A stretch of DNA of 64,000 nucleotides from Erwinia billingiae Eb661 (lineage in GTDB: Bacteria > Pseudomonadota > Gammaproteobacteria > Enterobacterales > Enterobacteriaceae): assembly GCF_000196615.1 (NCBI RefSeq), contig NC_014306.1:3100001-3164000 (forward strand). The letters are read 5' to 3'. Below are positions 62,141 to 64,000 of this stretch, in pieces. The notes beneath the pieces were generated by a model that saw only the letters and a program-made list of their open reading frames with translations, was not told where the DNA came from and ran no database searches. A program made the position numbers and the translations under genes. Every line of letters starts with the position of its first letter. Position 1 is the stretch's first letter.

Positions 62141-63610
62141 CTAGAAGTCGATCAGTACGCTTTTATAACGCTGGCAGGCTTCAAACGCCTGCCGGCCCAG
62201 ATCTTTACCGATGCCTGAGCCGTGGAAGCCGCCAGTCGGGATAATAAAGTCGCCGGAGCGGCCGTAACGGTTGATCCACACGGTGCCGGCGGCAATGCCG
62301 CGCATCGCCCGCAGCGCACGGTCAATATTTTTGGTGTGTACCCCGGCGCACAGGCCGTAGGTCGGGTGGGAAGCCAGCGCCAGCCCTTCGGCTTCCTCAT
62401 CAAAGATTTGTACAGTCAGCACCGGGCCGAAGATCTCCTCCTGCACCGCCGGGTTGTCGTTAGCCACGCCCGCCAGCAGCGTCGGTTGCCAGAAGAACCC
62501 TTCGCCGGTATCGGCAAAGCGCTGCCCGCCTACCAGCACTTCCGCTCCCTGCTGGCGGGCGCTGTTGATCACCGAGGCCACCTTCGTGGCCTGGCGCCGA
62601 TCAATCATCGGCGCATAGCGGCTGCTCTCGTCCCAGGTCACACCGGCCCGGAAACCCTGGCACAGCTCAATCAGTTTGCCGATCAGCGCATCGTGCACGC
62701 CGCGTTGTACAATCAGACGCGTCCCGGCGACGCAGGCCTGGCCGCCGTTGGCGGTAAAACCACGCAGGATACGCCCGGCCACCTCAGTGATATCGCCGCA
62801 GTCGTCGAACACCAGCTGCGGGCTTTTGCCACCCAGCTCCAGCGTCACCGGCTTCATACCGTTAAACGCCGCGTCGCTCATGATGCGTGCGCCGGTGGCC
62901 GTTGAGCCGGTAAAGGAGACTTTGCGCACCAGCGGATGCGCCACCAGCGCGCTACCGGTCACCGCGCCGCCGCCCTGAATAATGTTCAGCACTCCGGCAG
63001 GCAGGCCCGCCTGCACGGCCAGTTCGGCCATGCGCACGGTAGAGAACGGCGTCAGCTCTGAAGGCTTCAGCACCACGGCATTTCCTGCTGCCAGCGCCGG
63101 GCCACATTTCCACGAGGCCATCGACAGCGGGAAGTTCCACGGCGTAATCGCCCCGATCACCCCGTAAGGTTCCGGTACCAGCATGCCGAGACTGACATCG
63201 CGGGTCGGCAGCACGTCGCCGCTATATTTGTCGGCGCACTCGGCATAGAAGCGAATGGCGTCGGCAGTAAACGGGATCTCGTGATTGACCACGTCATAGA
63301 TAGGGCGCGTGGAGCCAAGCGACTCCAGCTGTGCCAGCAGCGGATCGACCTCAATCATGTCCGCCCAGCGCTTCAGTACCGCGCCGCGCTGACGCGGCGG
63401 GCAGCTGGCCCAGCCGCTGTCACGGACGGCAGCATCCGCCACGCTCACCGCCTCATCCACCAGCGCCGCATCCGCCTGATACAGTTCACCCGCCAGCAGG
63501 CCATCGGAAGGACGCTTAACCGCCAGCTGCTCACCCTGCCCGCGAATATGCTTACCATTAATGAAATGTCCTGCGGGCAGTGCGATTTTATCCGGGTCAA
63601 AACTAAGCAT
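62141..63610 (-). CDS. NAD(P)-dependent aldehyde dehydrogenase
   Basis: 489 residues. Catalytic Cys293 in Gly-Gly-Gln-Ala-Cys, Glu258 in Leu-Glu-Leu-Gly-Gly-Lys-Ser, Asn159 in Pro-Trp-Asn-Phe-Pro, cofactor Lys182-Pro-Ser-Glu. Resembles PuuC/betaine-aldehyde type enzymes. First gene of the minus-strand operon ALDH-HAD-FAD oxidase-importer, with a large dyad upstream. It would oxidise the aldehyde produced by the oxidase or the transaminase. Confidence 0.94.
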   Translation of the reverse strand: MLSFDPDKIALPAGHFINGKHIRGQGEQLAVKRPSDGLLAGELYQADAALVDEAVSVADAAVRDSGWASCPPRQRGAVLKRWADMIEVDPLLAQLESLGSTRPIYDVVNHEIPFTADAIRFYAECADKYSGDVLPTRDVSLGMLVPEPYGVIGAITPWNFPLSMASWKCGPALAAGNAVVLKPSELTPFSTVRMAELAVQAGLPAGVLNIIQGGGAVTGSALVAHPLVRKVSFTGSTATGARIMSDAAFNGMKPVTLELGGKSPQLVFDDCGDITEVAGRILRGFTANGGQACVAGTRLIVQRGVHDALIGKLIELCQGFRAGVTWDESSRYAPMIDRRQATKVASVINSARQQGAEVLVGGQRFADTGEGFFWQPTLLAGVANDNPAVQEEIFGPVLTVQIFDEEAEGLALASHPTYGLCAGVHTKNIDRALRAMRGIAAGTVWINRYGRSGDFIIPTGGFHGSGIGKDLGRQAFEACQRYKSVLIDF

Positions 63611-63639
63611 GGAGTGTTCCTTATTTAGCCTGCTAACTA

Positions 63640-63693
63640 ATGCTTTCTGGTACTTAGCAATACTGCATTTGTATTAAGTAATGCAGAAAGCAT
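63640..63693. promoter_or_regulatory. 54-bp nested inverted repeat before the aldehyde dehydrogenase operon
   Basis: Outer arms ATGCTTTCTG / CAGAAAGCAT (63640-63649, 63684-63693) enclose TACTTA / TAAGTA (63651-63656, 63675-63680) and AATAC / GTATT (63659-63663, 63671-63675). It lies 30-83 bp before the operon start. Size and nesting parallel the element before the Lrp-family gene. Confidence 0.68.
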
Positions 63694-63903
63694 GCCAGCC
63701 CTGTGAAAAAATAATAATGCGTAATAACGGGGTGAAAAAAATTTTGTGCCGTAATGACGGTGTTTTTTTTCCTGTTAAGCCGATTATTTAAATAGATGAT
63801 TTTCATCGTAAACGAATGCACCACCGTCGTGAATTCGATACTCACCTTGCACCGATTAAGCGCAGTATTTTTGTGGCGGTTTGGTTAACCCCAGGAATTG
63901 ATT
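63694..63903. other. A/T-rich stretch at the right end
   Basis: About 210 bp with no convincing gene on either strand; it is the far upstream region of the aldehyde dehydrogenase operon. Confidence 0.5.
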
Positions 63904-63939
63904 AAAAAAAAGGCCCGAACCTTTTCAGGGTGTGGGCCT
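63904..63939 (-). terminator. Rho-independent terminator of a gene right of the window
   Basis: AGGCCC-N2-ACC ... GGT-N2-GGGCCT stem (63911-63939) followed on the minus strand by eight T residues (complement of 63904-63911). It would end a leftward transcript entering from beyond 64000. 63940-64000 shows no clear coding sequence. Confidence 0.82.
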
Positions 63940-64000
63940 CAGAGATGGCTTAATTTTATTTTTTATTTACAGACTGCCGAAATGAAATGCTTTCGATTCG

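Overview
The window is chromosomal DNA from a gamma-proteobacterium of the order Enterobacterales, most likely Erwiniaceae (Pantoea/Erwinia/Mixta-like). The order call rests on a clear pagP, on the cbl-nac pair lying near a tRNA-Asn gene as in Escherichia coli, on a textbook NtrC/sigma-54 promoter in front of nac, and on IS911-like and IS30 elements. The family call is a guess from gene content. No rRNA, CRISPR array, origin or phage structural gene was seen.

Layout. (1) 0-8.3 kb: ordinary chromosome with the end of an O-acyltransferase gene, pagP, an AI-2E family permease, an MscS-type channel, two LysR regulators with an MFS exporter, a split YdcZ-type transporter and a nitroreductase. (2) 8.3-24.3 kb: a mosaic accessory region with a complete IS911-like element, a TetR/EamA pair, short dispersed repeats around an orphan acetyltransferase gene, a flavoenzyme cluster (LLM flavoprotein, two Old Yellow Enzymes, EthD, two-domain NTF2-fold proteins, LysR, MFS exporter), a complete 1221-bp IS30 element and a DUF1778/GNAT toxin-antitoxin pair with two operators. 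(3) 24.4-35.2 kb: a nine-gene one-direction cluster plus a divergent aminotransferase. It holds two complete methionine-type ABC importers, a BisC-like molybdoenzyme, an isopenicillin-N-synthase-family oxygenase and an HcxA/YbdH-like dehydrogenase, and looks like scavenging of an oxidised methionine-like compound. (4) 35.2-44.6 kb: an SDR, a GhrA-like reductase coupled to a double-GNAT protein, cbl, nac, a ribose/inositol-type ABC importer and tRNA-Asn. (5) 44.7-63.6 kb: an island on the minus strand with hydantoinase/oxoprolinase subunits, an Lrp-family regulator, a GABA-type aminotransferase, a second GhrA+GNAT pair, two FAD amine oxidases, a peptide-type ABC importer with a Tat-exported binding protein, an L-2-haloacid-dehalogenase-like protein and an aldehyde dehydrogenase.

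How the genes may work together. Region 5 can be read as one pathway: import, ATP-driven opening of a cyclic amide, transamination or oxidative deamination, and aldehyde oxidation to a carboxylic acid. Large inverted repeats stand in front of three of its transcription units, including the Lrp gene, which may control the island. Region 3 feeds reduced and transaminated sulfur amino-acid derivatives to the cell beside cbl and nac, the regulators of alternative sulfur and nitrogen use. The flavoenzyme cluster of region 2 carries a shared TAGATTCTA-like motif before three transcription units, suggesting one regulon against reactive enones or quinones.
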